Part shown: one piece after another, positions 8,578 through 16,849 of the stretch
Layout of the letters: each line of letters begins with the position of its first letter
Numbering within the stretch: the first letter of the stretch is position 1
DNA from: a virus
IMG/VR virus record: IMGVR_UViG_3300047377_000453
Span: 1-34,781 of that record
Length of the DNA: 34,781 nt
Reading direction: 5' to 3' (one strand)
Position numbers and translations under genes: made by a program
Notes under the pieces: model-generated
Told to the model about the DNA's origin: nothing
What the model saw: only the letters and a program-made list of their open reading frames with translations
Databases searched by the model: none

Positions 8578-9981
8578 ATGGCTAACAAGCTGATCTTGAA
8601 AAACGGGGCTGGCATTCCAGCCCCTGAGAAGCTGGAAGTGGCAGAGCTTGCTCTGGACACTCAGGACGGCTCTTTGTATTCAAAGCTCAATGATGGCTCT
8701 GTTGTGCAGCTTAACGATGGCGCTGATGACGTTGACCTGTCTGACTATGTATCTAAGAACGAGCGCAATGATGTTATTGAGGGGTCGTTTCAGCTTGTTT
8801 GGGATGATTCTGCAGACGAGAAATATCCATTTAATGGTCGGCTGGGCTACAACAGTAACGCAGATGACCCTAATTCGATGGATGGCTCTTTTCTGTACGT
8901 TCATGGCAACCGTGGCACGTTCAGCATTGGTCGTGACGGTGACGTTGAGCTACATGGCCCTTCAGAGATACAGGGTATTGCTGATGGAATAACAGGTGAT
9001 AAGCCTTGGATCACTGGATTCTCCTACGTTCAAGCTGATGATTTTCTGGACGCTGATGGCAACAGCATTATCGGCTCTGGTGGCGACGGCACAGGCTCAT
9101 CTGTACACATTGGCGACACACCTCCTGCAAACCCACAGGAAGGCCAGCAGTGGATGGAGGTTCCTGCTGATGGCGATGCCACCATGTGGATCTACGATGG
9201 TGCTAACTGGCTCCAGCAACCCGGCGGCAAGGACGGTGCTGATGGTGCTGATGGCACGAACGGCGTAGACGGCCTTTGGACTGACAACGGCAATGCCAGT
9301 ATCAGCTACATGGATGGCAATGTTGGGATTGGCACTGACACTCCGCTAAGAAAACTGCACATCTCAGAGGACACCGGAGCGGCATTCCTACAGGTAACGA
9401 CAAAAGATGACACGTCATCTGGCGGCGTATTGATGGGTAGCTCAAGCAACCCAACCGTGGGGCAGGTGTTTTATAACCACGCCACTGACTCTATGTACGT
9501 TGTTACTAGCGGCGAGGAGCGAATGATTATCGATGCTGATGGCAATGTTGGGATTGGGGTTCAGTCCCCAAGCGGGGTAATAGACGTTACTTCTAGCTTT
9601 GACAATAACAACTCTGCAAGGTTTTTCAACAGTAGCGAATCTGGTTATGGCTTGCTGGCGAAGGGCGGCGGCGCTGACAAAAATAAATACATTGCAGACT
9701 TTAGAGATAAAGACAATACAACAAGATTGCGTATCGATGGAGATGGCCGCGTAGACATTGCAGGCTCCCTGTATGTCAACGGCACACCGAAGATAGGTTA
9801 CTCAGAGCTAATCACCACCTTAGTCACCCTACGCAACGCTACTAAAGACGAGACAACCCTAGAGGGACTCAGGGACTCCATTGGTAACGCCGTTGGTGGG
9901 CTTATTGAGGAATTTGAAAACCAGATAGCAACTATGCCTGTACCAGAGCCACAGGTCGGCACACAGGAGATTAGCGAATGA
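8578..9981 (+). CDS. Tail fibre protein with collagen-like segment
   Basis: 467 residues behind TAGGAAAGAG. The attachment domain at 1-45 matches the previous fibre. Around residue 178 is a DTPPANPQEGQQWMEVPADG module followed by a WIYDGANWLQQPGG strand, then a short collagen-like run GKDGADGADGTNGVDG (about 217-232), then GIGTDTPLRKLHI, a typical beta-helical trimer repeat seen twice (GNVGIGTDTP, GNVGIGVQSP). The last 60 residues are a helical module shared with the next gene (LITTLVTLRNATKDETTLEG). It ends TQEISE, whose CAG GAG ATT codons form the next gene's RBS. A receptor-binding fibre is likely. Confidence 0.85.
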   Translation: MANKLILKNGAGIPAPEKLEVAELALDTQDGSLYSKLNDGSVVQLNDGADDVDLSDYVSKNERNDVIEGSFQLVWDDSADEKYPFNGRLGYNSNADDPNSMDGSFLYVHGNRGTFSIGRDGDVELHGPSEIQGIADGITGDKPWITGFSYVQADDFLDADGNSIIGSGGDGTGSSVHIGDTPPANPQEGQQWMEVPADGDATMWIYDGANWLQQPGGKDGADGADGTNGVDGLWTDNGNASISYMDGNVGIGTDTPLRKLHISEDTGAAFLQVTTKDDTSSGGVLMGSSSNPTVGQVFYNHATDSMYVVTSGEERMIIDADGNVGIGVQSPSGVIDVTSSFDNNNSARFFNSSESGYGLLAKGGGADKNKYIADFRDKDNTTRLRIDGDGRVDIAGSLYVNGTPKIGYSELITTLVTLRNATKDETTLEGLRDSIGNAVGGLIEEFENQIATMPVPEPQVGTQEISE

Positions 9982-11135
9982 ACCAGAGAGTAATAGCCGA
10001 TCCCTCACAGCATGGCTGGGTAGAGGTTGATGGCAAGTGGGTGTGGGATGCTGAATCTGGCGGTGCTGGTGCTGGCATGGTTATCTCAGAGACAGAGCCT
10101 ACAGATAAGGTGGAGGGGATGCAGTGGCTAAACCCTACTACGGGCCTTGTCCTGTTCTGGGATGATGAGAAGTGGCTACAGATGCCTACTACCGGCGCGG
10201 CTGGTAAAGATGGCGTTGATGGTTTGTGGACTGATGAAGGTGACGGCTCTATTAGTTATAGCAGTGATATTTCCGTTGATGGTAACGCCACGTTCACTGG
10301 CTCCGTCAATCTTGCTGGCGGTGGGTTGAAGTACAGAACGGCAAGCAATATCACATTAGATTCAGACGCTATTGCTGGATATTTAGCCGTTGGTGGGGCC
10401 GAGCATTATTCTTGGAATGCAACGGACTTCCGACCACAGACAGACGCGCAATATGATTTAGGCGCATCAAACGCTACATGGAAAGATGGTTTCTTCAGCG
10501 GAGCCGTTTATGTAAAAAACCTTGCTGTTCAAAATAAAGCCGGAGGCGCTGGCGGCACGCTCACGGTCAACGGTGATCTGCTGGCGGCTAAGTCTGATGC
10601 TGGTGCTGATGCCTTGGCTGTTGGTTATCAGGCAGGCCTGACCAACCAAGGCGCTGACGCTGTCGCTGTTGGTAACTCTGCGGGGTACAACACACAGCAA
10701 AAATGGGCAGTAGCCATCGGCCCGTATGCCGGGTATTCAGGTCAGAAAGAATCCTCAATCTCTATCGGCTACAAGGCTGGCGATATCAACCAACCCGCTA
10801 ACAGCGTCATCATCAGCGCAACGGGTACGGCAAAAAACGTCGCTAACCCGAATTGCGTATGGATAGGGGGGAATGACACTAAGCGCTTGTACTACAACGG
10901 CACTGATGAGTGGTCATTTGCAGGCGGCATTTTAAAGGTTGATGGAGTGCCTGTAACAACCTCTACAACCCTGATTAAGACCCTAGCCACCCTACGCAAG
11001 GCCACTATGGATGAGACACAGGACATCCGCGAGAGCCTGCGCTCTGCCATTGATGAATTAGTGGCGGGCTTTGAGCAGGAGATTGCCACCATGCCTGCGC
11101 CAGAGGTATCTACACAGGAGATTGCAGATGAGTGA
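9978..11135 (+). CDS. Tail fibre protein with YadA-like repeats
   Basis: 385 residues. It opens with MNQRVIADPSQHGWVEVDGK, a short domain repeated at the start of the next gene. Next is the EPTDKVEGMQWLNPTTG / WDDEKWLQMP module and a short GKDGVDGLWTDEG piece also found in the previous fibre. Residues 205-285 carry degenerate head repeats of the YadA type (ALAVGYQAGLTNQG, AVAVGNSAGYNTQQ, AVAIGPYAGYSGQ, SISIGYKAG), which fold as trimeric left-handed beta-rolls and often bind surfaces. The C-terminal helical module matches the previous gene and ends STQEIADE. ATGA overlap at both ends. Confidence 0.85.
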   Translation: MNQRVIADPSQHGWVEVDGKWVWDAESGGAGAGMVISETEPTDKVEGMQWLNPTTGLVLFWDDEKWLQMPTTGAAGKDGVDGLWTDEGDGSISYSSDISVDGNATFTGSVNLAGGGLKYRTASNITLDSDAIAGYLAVGGAEHYSWNATDFRPQTDAQYDLGASNATWKDGFFSGAVYVKNLAVQNKAGGAGGTLTVNGDLLAAKSDAGADALAVGYQAGLTNQGADAVAVGNSAGYNTQQKWAVAIGPYAGYSGQKESSISIGYKAGDINQPANSVIISATGTAKNVANPNCVWIGGNDTKRLYYNGTDEWSFAGGILKVDGVPVTTSTTLIKTLATLRKATMDETQDIRESLRSAIDELVAGFEQEIATMPAPEVSTQEIADE

Positions 11136-11415
11136 AAGAGTTATCTCAGATCCCACCGTAGCAGGCTGGGAGCTTAATCCTGACACTGGTTACTGGATGT
11201 GGGCCGCTGGATCAGAAGGTGGTGGCTCCTACGATGACACAGAGGTGAGGGGGCTGATTGCCACTAACGCATCAAACATATCTAGCAACAGTGACAGGAT
11301 TGCGGCGCTAGAGAACAACACTGGCGGCGGTGGTGATAGCTTCTGGGTTGAGGAATCACCCGGCGTCATCAAGTACACAGGCACGGCTAAGGCCACTGAC
11401 TTGGTGGCTGGCTAA
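11128..11415 (+). CDS. Short fibre protein (N-domain copy)
   Basis: 95 residues. It starts 8 bases inside the previous gene, using the AGGAG site within that gene's last codons (11116-11120). The first 30 residues (ERVISDPTVAGWELNPDTGYW) copy the N-domain of the gene before it, followed by a short coiled coil (residues 42-68) and a small beta tail. It ends in a TAATG overlap with the next gene. It looks like a fibre N-terminus separated from its tip domain, so this gene and the next may act together as a split fibre. This is inference from the module match. Confidence 0.8.
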   Translation: MSERVISDPTVAGWELNPDTGYWMWAAGSEGGGSYDDTEVRGLIATNASNISSNSDRIAALENNTGGGGDSFWVEESPGVIKYTGTAKATDLVAG

Positions 11416-12071
11416 TGGGTGTTTCGTCTACAAAGGCTTCACTGAGGGCTGTCAGGGAAGACCTTGATTTGGGCGGTGCTGGCTCTATTTTAGAGCGGGC
11501 TGTGCTGAACAAGGTAAACAAGCGGTCTGGGCCTGTCAGCCTTGCAGAGTACAAGGGAAACATTCTTGGCACTCAGCTCATCCTCCATAAAGCGTGGGGC
11601 GGCAGTCCTTGGAAGAAAATTCGTAACGAGTCAAGCGGTCACGATTACATAGACTCAGCAAACAGTGATGTTTATGTCAGCGGAAATAAGATCTGCGTCG
11701 CAGTTTGTGAGTTGCTTGGCGACAACGGAATGGAGGCCCGCCTGATTGGAAAAGTGACTGAGAGTGGGCGTTACAGGCTCACAGGAAAGTCTTACGGCCG
11801 GTTCAGCCCTTACCACAAATGGGGGCAACTGCACATATATTGCATCGCAAATCCGGCTGGCTACCTATCAGGGACTAATAAAATTAAATACGGCTTGGAG
11901 CTAAATGACACCTACGGAGCTGGAGAACAAACGCATAGTGTGGAATTTGACCTAGACACTGGCGACCCCTATATAACTTTGTGTCTTAGGCAGATAAACA
12001 AGTACGGCGGATCGATAGAATATCTAACTTTAGTTCACGACTTCTGGGATTGGAAACTGGAAAAGATATGA
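11415..12071 (+). CDS. Fibre tip-like beta protein
   Basis: 218 residues, TAATG-coupled to the short fibre gene. The N-terminus (ASLRAVREDLDLGGAG, then GPVSLAEYKGN) has the motif often found where a phage fibre meets its distal domain. The rest is beta-strand-rich with many Tyr, Gly and Trp (SPWKKIRNESSGHDYIDS, GRYRLTGKSYGRFSPYHKWG), consistent with a carbohydrate- or receptor-binding jelly roll. I do not recognise a specific family. Its stop overlaps the next start by ATGA. Confidence 0.78.
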   Translation: MGVSSTKASLRAVREDLDLGGAGSILERAVLNKVNKRSGPVSLAEYKGNILGTQLILHKAWGGSPWKKIRNESSGHDYIDSANSDVYVSGNKICVAVCELLGDNGMEARLIGKVTESGRYRLTGKSYGRFSPYHKWGQLHIYCIANPAGYLSGTNKIKYGLELNDTYGAGEQTHSVEFDLDTGDPYITLCLRQINKYGGSIEYLTLVHDFWDWKLEKI

Positions 12072-12352
12072 AATACCTACTGATAGCAGACAGCCCGGCC
12101 ACCCTCCCTTTTGCGGTTGATATAGACGAAGAGACTATTGAGCAGGCGTTAAACAGGGCTACAACAATGGAGGCCGAAGAGGGCTTCATGACCTGTCTGT
12201 TTATGGTTGATCTTGAGTCCGGTGAGGCCAAGCGAATGTACAGAGATGGTGAGGCATGGGCTGTTAGTGATACGGCCTACGAACGCAACTTAGGCGTAGC
12301 AACCCCTGATGAGTACTTTCAAGAAGCAGGCACTATGGAGATAGCTGAGTGA
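12068..12352 (+). CDS. Small protein, possible fibre chaperone
   Basis: 94 residues starting by ATGA overlap at 12068; a GTG or ATG upstream lies inside the previous gene. The product has a compact alpha/beta look (MKYLLIADSPATLPFAVDID, EEGFMTCLFMVDLESGEAKRMYRDG), contains no repeats and is acidic. Small acidic proteins after fibre genes are often fibre-assembly chaperones, so that is a reasonable guess. It ends TMEIAE, matching the TQEI tags of the two fibre genes upstream, and the GGAG of those codons (12337-12340) serves the next GTG start. Confidence 0.75.
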   Translation: MKYLLIADSPATLPFAVDIDEETIEQALNRATTMEAEEGFMTCLFMVDLESGEAKRMYRDGEAWAVSDTAYERNLGVATPDEYFQEAGTMEIAE

Positions 12353-13191
12353 GTCAGCAAATTGGCTTTTTCCGAGAGATAACGCCCTGCCCAAGCAGCG
12401 GGAAGATTACGTTTAAGCAGATAGGCGCTATCCGTCAGATCACAACGAATATCACTTGTGACAATGAGGAGTTGTTGCTTGCCAGAAAGCCGCAGCCCAC
12501 CGGAGAGCTTGACTCGTTTAACAACCCCATTTATGCGCTAAGGGAGCCGACATACGATCCCTCTGATTATTATTCTGCATATTGGGGGGCGAGCTATGAC
12601 GTAATCAAGGGTGATGACCTTGGCCCTACTCCCCTGGGTGATTGGAATGAGCAGTTTGAAGACCCGCAGCCGCCGGATGATTTTAAGGAGGCGGCAGAAA
12701 ACGCAGGGGGTAACGCCCAGTATGTAAATGGATCTCGCTCAGTGGGTTCTGTCTCAAATGGAGAAGTGCCGCACATTGAAGTGCGGTCTACGTCTGGCGG
12801 TGTATACAGCTTTTATGGCTATCAGGGCACTAATGTAATTTACAGGTGGAATTATTATCCGCGCACCGCTTACGCCATTTCATATCTATCAAGAGCAAAG
12901 GCGGGCGATAGGCTGGTTTTTTACTTTGAGTGGAAGGCCGGCAACAGTAACTGGTATGACGTTGGCTGCTCAATGCGGATCATTGGCTGGAGAGATGGCT
13001 GGATGGGCAATGATTTAAAAGAATATGCCTCAATAGGCAATTCCTCTAATCAATGGGCGAGTGAGATTGTAGAGATTGAGGTTGACCCGTCATATAGAGA
13101 TATAGCAATTGCTTTTTACCAAACCGGATCAGAAAACGGGAATTACCAGCAAGTCTGTTCCTTCCGAAACGTCCACTGTTGGAGAGCTTGA
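12349..13191 (+). CDS. Tail fibre/tail tip protein, beta-rich
   Basis: 280 residues with a GTG start that overlaps the previous TGA (GTGA) and a GGAG RBS. The first 45 residues contain two related strands (IGFFREITPCPSSGKITFKQ and IGAIRQITTN). The C-terminal 150 residues are rich in Trp, Tyr and Gly (YSFYGYQGTNVIYRWNYYPR, RIIGWRDGWMGNDLKEY, AIAFYQTGSENGNYQQ), as in lectin-like jelly-roll domains. A receptor-binding role is likely but no family is recognised. It is the last gene of the fibre block; the lipoprotein gene follows after one base. Confidence 0.76.
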   Translation: MSQQIGFFREITPCPSSGKITFKQIGAIRQITTNITCDNEELLLARKPQPTGELDSFNNPIYALREPTYDPSDYYSAYWGASYDVIKGDDLGPTPLGDWNEQFEDPQPPDDFKEAAENAGGNAQYVNGSRSVGSVSNGEVPHIEVRSTSGGVYSFYGYQGTNVIYRWNYYPRTAYAISYLSRAKAGDRLVFYFEWKAGNSNWYDVGCSMRIIGWRDGWMGNDLKEYASIGNSSNQWASEIVEIEVDPSYRDIAIAFYQTGSENGNYQQVCSFRNVHCWRA

Positions 13192-13192
13192 G

Positions 13193-14059
13193 ATGAGAGT
13201 GCTTACAATAGCTTTAATGGTTGTATTAACGGGGTGTGCTACTCAGCGCGGGAATGATCGTCACGCTCAACATGCTGCCGATCAAGTAAGGATGGTGGCT
13301 GTGCAGAGAGAAGCTATGGTGCAGGAAGCACAGGCAGAATCAGCTACTCAGGTGGCGCTTGTAGAAGCTCTCTCTAGGGTAGCGGCCTCAAACCCTGACC
13401 ATGCCCCTGCTGTGACCGTAGCGTTGGCTGTGATCGGTGTCAGGGGCGCTGACGCGGCCTCTGGTGATACTCCTGTTCTTGCCCTCCAGAGACAGCAGAA
13501 CGAAGCTCTTGAGTGGACTAAAGCCCTTGCTCCCACGGTAGGTGGATTGGTTAGTGGGCTGGGTATAGCGGCTATCAATGCTGAGACACAGCGCAATCAG
13601 TCAGACAATAACAGGGAGATCATGCTGGGTGATCAACAGCAGAACGCTCGTATTGTTGATGCTGTAGCTGGGCTGGGTACGGTAGCAAGCAACAACTCAG
13701 GCATTACGGCTGGCGGCAACATCTATCAGGTTTCGGATAATGGCTATGTTGATCAAAGCACAAACACGGATAACAGCGAAAACCAAACTGTTACATCTCA
13801 GGGAGATCTCAATACCGGCAGTCAGACGGATGACTCGTTTAACTCGTCGGCTATGGGGGTAACAGATACCCCTGCAACCTACTTGGGTCTGACAGGAACA
13901 GTGCAGGAGCTGATTGAGTATCTGGCTAACCTTGGGGCTCCATACACCTTGACCTTAAACGGCGCTGTGGTGGCGTCATCAACATCCGGCACTGGAGCCC
14001 CTGTGGCTATTGACTGTAACAGTGTGATGTTCAGCCCACGACCAGCGCAGTGTACATAG
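13193..14059 (+). CDS. Phage lipoprotein of unknown function
   Basis: 288 residues from ATG 13193 (RBS GGAGAG, 13181-13186). The N-terminus is a clear lipoprotein signal: MRVLTIALMVVLTGC, a hydrophobic stretch with the lipobox LTGC and acylated Cys at residue 15. A helical Ala/Gln-rich part (20-90), a hydrophobic helix near 110-130 (VGGLVSGLGIAAI), an Asn/Ser/Thr/Asp-rich low-complexity region (180-230), and a small Cys-containing C-domain follow. It would be anchored in the inner or outer membrane. Sitting between fibre and ejection genes it may be a superinfection-exclusion or envelope-contact protein; an o-spanin is less likely because of its length. Confidence 0.8.
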   Translation: MRVLTIALMVVLTGCATQRGNDRHAQHAADQVRMVAVQREAMVQEAQAESATQVALVEALSRVAASNPDHAPAVTVALAVIGVRGADAASGDTPVLALQRQQNEALEWTKALAPTVGGLVSGLGIAAINAETQRNQSDNNREIMLGDQQQNARIVDAVAGLGTVASNNSGITAGGNIYQVSDNGYVDQSTNTDNSENQTVTSQGDLNTGSQTDDSFNSSAMGVTDTPATYLGLTGTVQELIEYLANLGAPYTLTLNGAVVASSTSGTGAPVAIDCNSVMFSPRPAQCT

Positions 14060-14065
14060 GAGTAA

Positions 14066-14776
14066 ATGATGAGAATGTTAGACAACCCTTATCTGCAAAG
14101 CCTTATGGCTAATGGCATGAACGTGCCGGGCAGTCAATTTAACGTCCCTGGCGGCACGTACACGATGAGCGGCAAACCCGCTACTGGCCCTTTTCAAAAC
14201 AACACCAACACGCCTTTTAGAACGGTTAGTGGTATTGGCCAATACGGGCAGGGGCTCAACTCTTCAGCTGCGCAGATTTATGAGCATTTCAGTGGCGCTC
14301 AAAATGCTAATGGCCGCAAGTATTCTGATCATGGCTTAAAGCCAATCAATCCGAGGGAGCAGATTCAGTCAATTCAAGACTTCCGCAATCGTGGGAGCTT
14401 GGCGATGCCTGCCGGCCCTTCTGCGCTGGAGTGGGGCAATCTAGCTAACAACAATGATGTCCTTTCTTTTATGCGTCAGAACGGCGCTCTTGGCGGGGAC
14501 TCTCTCGATTGGATGGGCAAGTGGTTTGGCGAGTCAGGTATTGGTGGCGGTAAAGACTTCCTGACCGGCAATGTTCGACACTGGGATTACATGAATAGCG
14601 GTCTGACAGATCAGAACAAGGGCATTGTCGGTAACGCTATGAATTATCTAAATCAATTCTGGTCACCGCTCGAGCAGGGTAAAGGCATGCCGGCAGACCC
14701 GGCCCCTACAGCTCCTCCTGGCGGCATTTTCAATTTTGACCCAGAAACAATGGCTTCAATGATGAGAGGTTTGTAA
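14066..14776 (+). CDS. Putative internal virion/tail protein
   Basis: 236 residues with RBS AGGAGTAA and two adjacent ATGs; the first is used here. The product is rich in Asn, Gly, Met and Ser, with few charges (PYLQSLMANGMNVPGSQFNV, GSLAMPAGPSALEWGNLANNND). A more ordinary folded part lies at 95-205, including WMGKWFGESGIGGGKDFLTG. It opens a set of five low-charge proteins before the early region, the usual position for podovirus ejection proteins. TAATG overlap couples it to the next gene. No family recognised. Confidence 0.75.
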   Translation: MMRMLDNPYLQSLMANGMNVPGSQFNVPGGTYTMSGKPATGPFQNNTNTPFRTVSGIGQYGQGLNSSAAQIYEHFSGAQNANGRKYSDHGLKPINPREQIQSIQDFRNRGSLAMPAGPSALEWGNLANNNDVLSFMRQNGALGGDSLDWMGKWFGESGIGGGKDFLTGNVRHWDYMNSGLTDQNKGIVGNAMNYLNQFWSPLEQGKGMPADPAPTAPPGGIFNFDPETMASMMRGL

Positions 14777-15567
14777 TGAGCTACTTACTAGATATTTTCA
14801 ACAAGCGGCAGCCAGCGCCACAGGTGTCTGCGCCACAGCAATGGCAGCGCCCAATGGCTATGCCATCAGGTGGGCCTAATACGGGTGCGCCTGTACCAAT
14901 TCCCTTTTTAAATGAAGGAGTGCAAGGCGAATCAGCGCCGCAACCGGCTCAATTTAGACATCAGTATCAAGCCTCCGGGATTCAGCCTCCCAGCATGATG
15001 AGCCAGCTAAATGCTCAAAATTCCCCACCTCCAGGATTGGCTGGAATGTTCTCCGGCGGTGCTACGCCACCTCTAATGGGTGCTGGCCCTAGCTGGGCAT
15101 CTATGACCGGCAATATGAGTGGCGGCGGCATGGGCGGTGGCGCTGTTGATCAAATGCCGGCTAATCCGAGCATGGGTGGCATGTGGAGTGGGCCGGCGCC
15201 TATCCCGAGCATGGGTGGCGGCATAGGGCAAGCCAGCCCACCTCCAGGATTGGCTGGAATGTTCTCCGGCGGTGCTACGCCACCTCTAATGGGTGCTGGC
15301 CCCGGCTGGAGTGCTTCATTGAGTCCGGGCATGGGCGGCGCAGGGATGGGTGGCGGCTTTGTTAGCCAAATGCCTAGCCCGCCTAATCCCAGCATGGGTG
15401 GCGTAGGGCAGATGCCGGCTTTCCAGCCTCCACAACCAATGCCTTTTACTAACCGACCCATGCCGCAGTGGGGCGCTCCTAATTTCTCCTTGCAGAGCGG
15501 AACAATTGGTGCGCCACAGCCATCTCCTATGAACGGGATGATGAAAGGCATGTTTGGCGTCCGATAG
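14776..15567 (+). CDS. Met/Gly/Pro-rich repetitive virion protein
   Basis: 263 residues of very low complexity, dominated by G, P, M, S and A. An internal duplication is clear: a 22-residue block with PPPGLAGMFSGGATPPLMG appears twice, 71 residues apart (about 83-104 and 154-175), each followed by a related GGMGGG...QMP...NPSMGG tail. The end is basic (MKGMFGVR). A disordered, flexible protein is expected, as in some ejected internal proteins. The start overlaps the previous stop (TAATG); the next gene starts 11 bases after the stop. Confidence 0.78.
   Translation: MSYLLDIFNKRQPAPQVSAPQQWQRPMAMPSGGPNTGAPVPIPFLNEGVQGESAPQPAQFRHQYQASGIQPPSMMSQLNAQNSPPPGLAGMFSGGATPPLMGAGPSWASMTGNMSGGGMGGGAVDQMPANPSMGGMWSGPAPIPSMGGGIGQASPPPGLAGMFSGGATPPLMGAGPGWSASLSPGMGGAGMGGGFVSQMPSPPNPSMGGVGQMPAFQPPQPMPFTNRPMPQWGAPNFSLQSGTIGAPQPSPMNGMMKGMFGVR
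15024..15302 (+). repeat. Two exact 66-base direct repeats, in frame
   Basis: Bases 15024-15089 and 15237-15302 are identical over 66 positions, offset 213 bases (71 codons). The lack of silent differences means the duplication is recent or kept identical by recombination. Sequence around the copies is related but diverged, so an older larger repeat may have been locally homogenised. Confidence 0.9.
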
Positions 15568-15577
15568 GGGATAAGCA

Positions 15578-16840
15578 ATGAGCTGGTTCACAGACCTTTT
15601 TAAGAGCGAGACAGACACCACTGTCCAAATGCCGCAGTGGCAGGAGGATGCGCTGCGTGAAGGCATAACAAACCTTCAAGGCGCTGGTGTTCCTCAATTA
15701 AATCCAGACAACATGACCGCGGGGATGAATCCCTGGCTGATGGAGAGTCTTGCTGGTGCGGCCAATTATGCAACCGGCGCAGGCGCTGATCAGGTAGCGA
15801 TGATGAATGCTATGGGTCTGGGCCAAGCAAGCACTGCCGATCAAATGGCGGCTTTGGCTGGCTTGCAGACGCAGTACGGCGATATGGCTCTTTCTGGCGC
15901 TGGTAGCTGGATTATGAATGAGCTCATGGCGAATATGTCTGACGCCAAGAAGGGCGGCGGTGGCTCTTCAATGATGATGGGCGGCGGCGGAGGCGGTGGC
16001 GGCGGTTTTGGCGGCGGTGGCACTACGCTGGGCGGCGATCTGAAGTTTAAGTATGACCAAGGCACGTTTGATCAGTCATACAACAATCTGATTGGCTCTG
16101 CGCAGGGCGCTTTTGATTCGTGGTCAAACAAGACCAAGACCAACAATCTGTTTGAGAATCTGCCAGGCTTAAAGATTGGCTCGCAGATGCTTGGTGGCGC
16201 TAATACCAAGGTAGGCCAAAACGCTTCATTGCTTGATGCGCTGACTAACCAGCAGATCACTGATTACGGTGCTCAGATGCAACAGTGGGCCTCTGGTACG
16301 GCTGACGCCAATGCTATGAGGGCGGGTCAAGGCAATCAGCAGACCGCAATGGGCAAGTATCAGACAGATGTAAATGCGGCTACGAGCAGGGCTAACGCGG
16401 CGATGTCTGCGGCTGCCAGTGCGGCTAATGCAAGGCTGGCTGCTGACACGCAAAGATACAGCGCATTGGTTGGCGCTGCTGGCAATATGTTTGGTTATGG
16501 CTCTGGCCTGCTGGGTGATGCCAGTACTTCACTCTCTAACGCTAACACTGGTTATGGTCAGGCGGCTGATACGTTTGGCAATGCCAATACCCAGGCCATT
16601 AATAACCTGGATACCAGCTTGGCGGCGGGTGATTACGTTCAGAAATATGACCAGATGGCGCTGAACAATTGGAATAACGCCAACAAATACAACATGGAAA
16701 TGCCGTACAACATGCAATTGGATTACTTCAACGCGGTGAACGGCATTCCCAAAGGATCTAACGTTGACTCGAGTCCAGGTGTTATGCAGGCCATTGGTCA
16801 GACTGCCTCAATGGGTATGGGCTTTGGCCTCTGGAGCTAA
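15578..16840 (+). CDS. Putative DNA ejection/internal virion protein
   Basis: 420 residues, RBS GGGGATAAG. The N-terminus (MSWFTDLFKSETDTTVQMPQWQ) and the long Ala/Asn/Gly/Gln-rich helical parts (215-360) are typical of P22 gp7- or gp16-type and related podovirus ejection proteins, as is the end NWNNANKYNMEMPYNMQ plus YFNAVNGIPKG. A glycine run (GGGGGGGGGFGGGG, about residues 139-152) after a Met run makes a flexible hinge. The role, helping DNA cross the host envelope, is inferred from position and composition. Confidence 0.78.
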   Translation: MSWFTDLFKSETDTTVQMPQWQEDALREGITNLQGAGVPQLNPDNMTAGMNPWLMESLAGAANYATGAGADQVAMMNAMGLGQASTADQMAALAGLQTQYGDMALSGAGSWIMNELMANMSDAKKGGGGSSMMMGGGGGGGGGFGGGGTTLGGDLKFKYDQGTFDQSYNNLIGSAQGAFDSWSNKTKTNNLFENLPGLKIGSQMLGGANTKVGQNASLLDALTNQQITDYGAQMQQWASGTADANAMRAGQGNQQTAMGKYQTDVNAATSRANAAMSAAASAANARLAADTQRYSALVGAAGNMFGYGSGLLGDASTSLSNANTGYGQAADTFGNANTQAINNLDTSLAAGDYVQKYDQMALNNWNNANKYNMEMPYNMQLDYFNAVNGIPKGSNVDSSPGVMQAIGQTASMGMGFGLWS

Positions 16841-16849
16841 GGAGAGAAA

